Source: Cristatella mucedo
Taxonomy: Eukaryota > Bryozoa > Phylactolaemata > Cristatellidae
Reading direction: 5' to 3'
DNA length: 20,556 nucleotides
NCBI GenBank assembly: GCA_009760855.2
Contig: WPIO01000599.1
Location: 1 to 20,556, forward strand
Shown: piece after piece, positions 18,474 to 20,556 of the stretch
Position numbering within the stretch: position 1 is the first letter of the stretch
Layout: each line of letters opens with the position of its first letter
The notes under the pieces: model-generated
Seen by the model: only the letters and a program-made list of their open reading frames with translations
Database searches by the model: none
Told to the model about the DNA's origin: nothing
Position numbers and translations under genes: made by a program

Positions 18474-19215
18474 AGGCAATCGCACTTGAATAACTTATTT
18501 CGCTTGTGTTTGCAGCAGATCGCAGAATATGAAGACACCTCGATACTGCTCGTTATAGCGTGTGACAACTTGCTACAGAGTGAGGCGCCTTGCATTAAGC
18601 CATTCACACTTGAATAGCTTATCTTGCATGAGTTCACAGCAGATCGCACAATATCTAGATACTTTAAATCAAACCCGCCAGAGCGTGCAGTAGCTCAGCA
18701 GCAGAGTGCAGGCTACTTGCTTTAGGCAATCGTACTTGAATACCTTATTTCGGTTAAGTTTGCTGCAGATCGCTGGATATAACGAACCCCGATACTGCTC
18801 GTTATATCGTGTGATAACTTGCTGCAGATTGAGGTGCCTATCATTAGGCCATTCACACTTAAATAGCTTATGTTGCATGAGTTCACAGCAGATCGCACAA
18901 TATCTAGATACTTTAAATCAACCCATCCAGAGCGTCTAGTAGTTAGCAGCAGAGTGGAGCTCCTTGCTTTAGGCAATTGCACTTAAATAACTCATTTTGG
19001 TTGAGTTGGCAGCAGATCCTGAATGTAAAGACACTACGATACTACTCGTTATTGCGTGTGACAACTTGCCGCAGAATGCGGCACCTAGCATAGGTCCAGT
19101 CACACTAAAATAACCTACTAGGCATGAGTTCACAGCAGATCGCACAATATCAAAATACTATAAATCAACCCGTAAAGTCATGCAGTCGCTCGGAGCAGAG
19201 TGCAGGCCTTGCTTT
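18474..19215. repeat. Three-dimer higher-order unit, copy 2 (742 bp)
   Basis: Unit starts: A 18474, B 18597, A 18724, B 18846, A 18971, B 19092. Each matches the corresponding unit of copy 1 more closely than its neighbours. The last B differs: copy 2 has tagcataggtccagtc and cctactaggcatgag (like 17367) in place of aggtagttcactcg, so it has been exchanged with another B type. Its second half (atatcaaaatac, gtaaagtcatgcag) is again the same. Confidence 0.85.
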
Positions 19216-20556
19216 AGGCAATCGCACTTGAATAACTTATTTCGCTTGTGTTTGCAGCAGATCGCAGAATATGAAGACACCTCGATACTGCTCGTTATAG
19301 CCTGTGACAAATTGCTACAGAGTGAGGCGCCTTGCATTAAGCCGTTCACACTGGAATAGCTTATCTTGCATGAGTTCACAGCAGATCGCACAATATCTAG
19401 ATACTTTAAATCAACCCGTCAAGTCATGCAGTCGCTCGGAGAGGAGTGCAGGCCTTGCTTTAGGCAATCGCACTTGAATAATTTATTTCGCTTAAGTTTG
19501 CACCAGATGGCAGAATATGAAGACACCTCGATACTGCTCGTTATAGCGTGTGACAACTTGCTACAGAGTGAGGCGCCTTGCATTAAGCCATTCACACTGG
19601 AATAGCTTATCTTGCATGAGTTCACAGCAGATCGCACAATATCTAGATACTTTAAATCAACCTGCCAGAGCGTGCAGTAGTTTGCAGCATAATGCAGCTC
19701 CTAGATTCAGGCAATCGCATTTGAATAACTCATTTTGCTTGAGTATGCATCAAATCGCTAAAATTTAAAGACACTCCGCTACCGCTCGTTATAGCGTGTG
19801 ATAACTAGCAGCAGAGTGCTGCGCCTTGCATTAGGCCATGCACACTTGAATAGCTTATCTTTCATGAGTTCACAGTTGAATCGCACAATATCTAGATACT
19901 TTAAATCTACCCGTCCGCCGTCGGTAAGCTTAAAGCTGAGTTGCCGCTCCTTGGTTTAGGCAAACGCACTTCAATAACTCATTTCGCTTTAGTTTGCAGC
20001 AGATCGCAATATAAAATACCTCGATATTTCGCGTGTGTTTGCAGCCGATTCGCTTGAAGCTTATTTTGCATGTTTTCACAGCAATCGCACAATATCAAAA
20101 TACTTTAAAACAACCCGAGTCATGCAGTCGTTTGGAGCAGAGTGCAGGCCTTGCTTTAGGCAATAGCACTCGAATAACTTATTTCGCTTTAGAATGCAGC
20201 AGATCGCAGGAATTTAAAGACACCTCGATACTGCTCGTTATAGCGTGTGACAACTTACTACAGATTGAGGGGCCTAGCATTAAGCCACTCACACTTGAAA
20301 AGCTTATCTTGCATGAGTTCACAGCAGATCGCACAATATCTAAATACTTTAAATCAACCCGCCAGAGCGTGCAGTAGTTTGCAGCAGAGTGCAGCTCCTT
20401 GCTTTAGGCAATCGCACATGACTTATACCACCTTTCGGTTAAGTTTGCTGCAGAGCGCTGGATGTAACCAACCCCGATACTGCTCGTTATATCGTGTGAT
20501 AACTTGCTGCAGATTGCGGCGCCTAGCAATAGGCCATTCACACTTGAATAGCTTAT
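19216..20556. repeat. Array segment after the three-dimer units, partly degenerate
   Basis: Starts as a third copy of the three-dimer unit (A 19216, B 19339) but then repeats the same dimer again (A 19462, B 19585; offset 246), so the order breaks. A at 19709 resembles the left-array gtagcaaatgg class. From about 19832 units diverge and match 13380-13750. A at 20427 region (cggttaag, ggatgtaacc) is another member of the ggttaag class. No gene is seen. Confidence 0.8.
19958..20157. repeat. Rearranged satellite dimer (200 bp)
   Basis: The A unit at 19958 runs to cctcgat (about 20034), then re-enters A-like sequence (tttcgcgtgtgtttgcagccgat), then jumps into B at gaagcttattttgcatg, skipping the B start. 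The A-to-A distance is 200 bp instead of about 246. Several one-base indels around it (19880-20130) make this the most degenerate stretch of the window. Confidence 0.75.

Larger units (their letters stand above)
16214..20556. repeat. Dimeric satellite array, right part (about 35 monomers)
   Basis: Same A/B satellite as on the left and continuous with it before the LINE inserted. Unit starts include B 16259, A 16382, B 16505, A 16628 (hybrid), A 16751, B 16874, A 16998, B 17121, A 17244, B 17367, A 17491, B 17614, A 17737, B 17859, A 17983, B 18105, A 18229, B 18351, A 18474, B 18597. Variant use differs from most of the left array: B with atatcaaaatac, A with gaatatgaagac plus gacaacttgctacag, A with cggttaag plus ataacgaacc, B starting aggtagttcactcg. 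The array runs off the right window edge. No gene is seen. Confidence 0.96.

Overview
The window is eukaryotic, almost certainly metazoan, repeat DNA. It is one long tandem satellite array interrupted by a single 5'-truncated LINE retrotransposon. No host gene, tRNA, rRNA or prokaryotic signal is visible. The array keeps its CpGs (about 12 per 246-bp unit by hand count in a typical copy), which argues against a heavily methylated vertebrate-type genome. The LINE resembles the CR1/L2 group, common in cnidarians, cephalochordates, molluscs and fish. Species cannot be read from the window; a marine invertebrate is my guess.

Layout: 1-14073 is satellite; 14074-16208 is the LINE; 16209-20556 is satellite again. 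The satellite is dimeric. Two related monomers, A and B, each about 123 bp and roughly two-thirds identical by eye, alternate head to tail to give a unit of about 246.6 bp. The window holds about 149 monomers. A usually starts aggcaatcgcac and B aggccattcacac. B carries a nearly constant core around a perfect 10-bp palindrome (tatctagata), followed by a segment that comes in several discrete versions.

Above the dimer there is long-range order. A block of about 1.5-1.9 kb occurs three times in the left array (2345-3823, 5180-7100, 10051-11975), spaced by 12 and 20 dimers once two internal deletions are allowed for, with a partial fourth copy at 8640-9135. The right array contains a different higher-order unit of three dimers (about 740 bp), present twice in tandem (17737-19215) and starting a third time. 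Variant use changes at about 12.9 kb, so the right third of the window is a different subfamily zone.

The LINE copy has an intact-looking reverse transcriptase frame, no endonuclease domain, a 3' stem-loop, an (ATT)6 tail and a probable 5-bp target duplication. Satellite units elsewhere in the window give the empty-site sequence. Its 3' end contains about 40 bp that look like the satellite itself, the most puzzling local structure here. The many short open frames across the array, on both strands, are consequences of a repeat period close to a multiple of three and are not annotated as genes.
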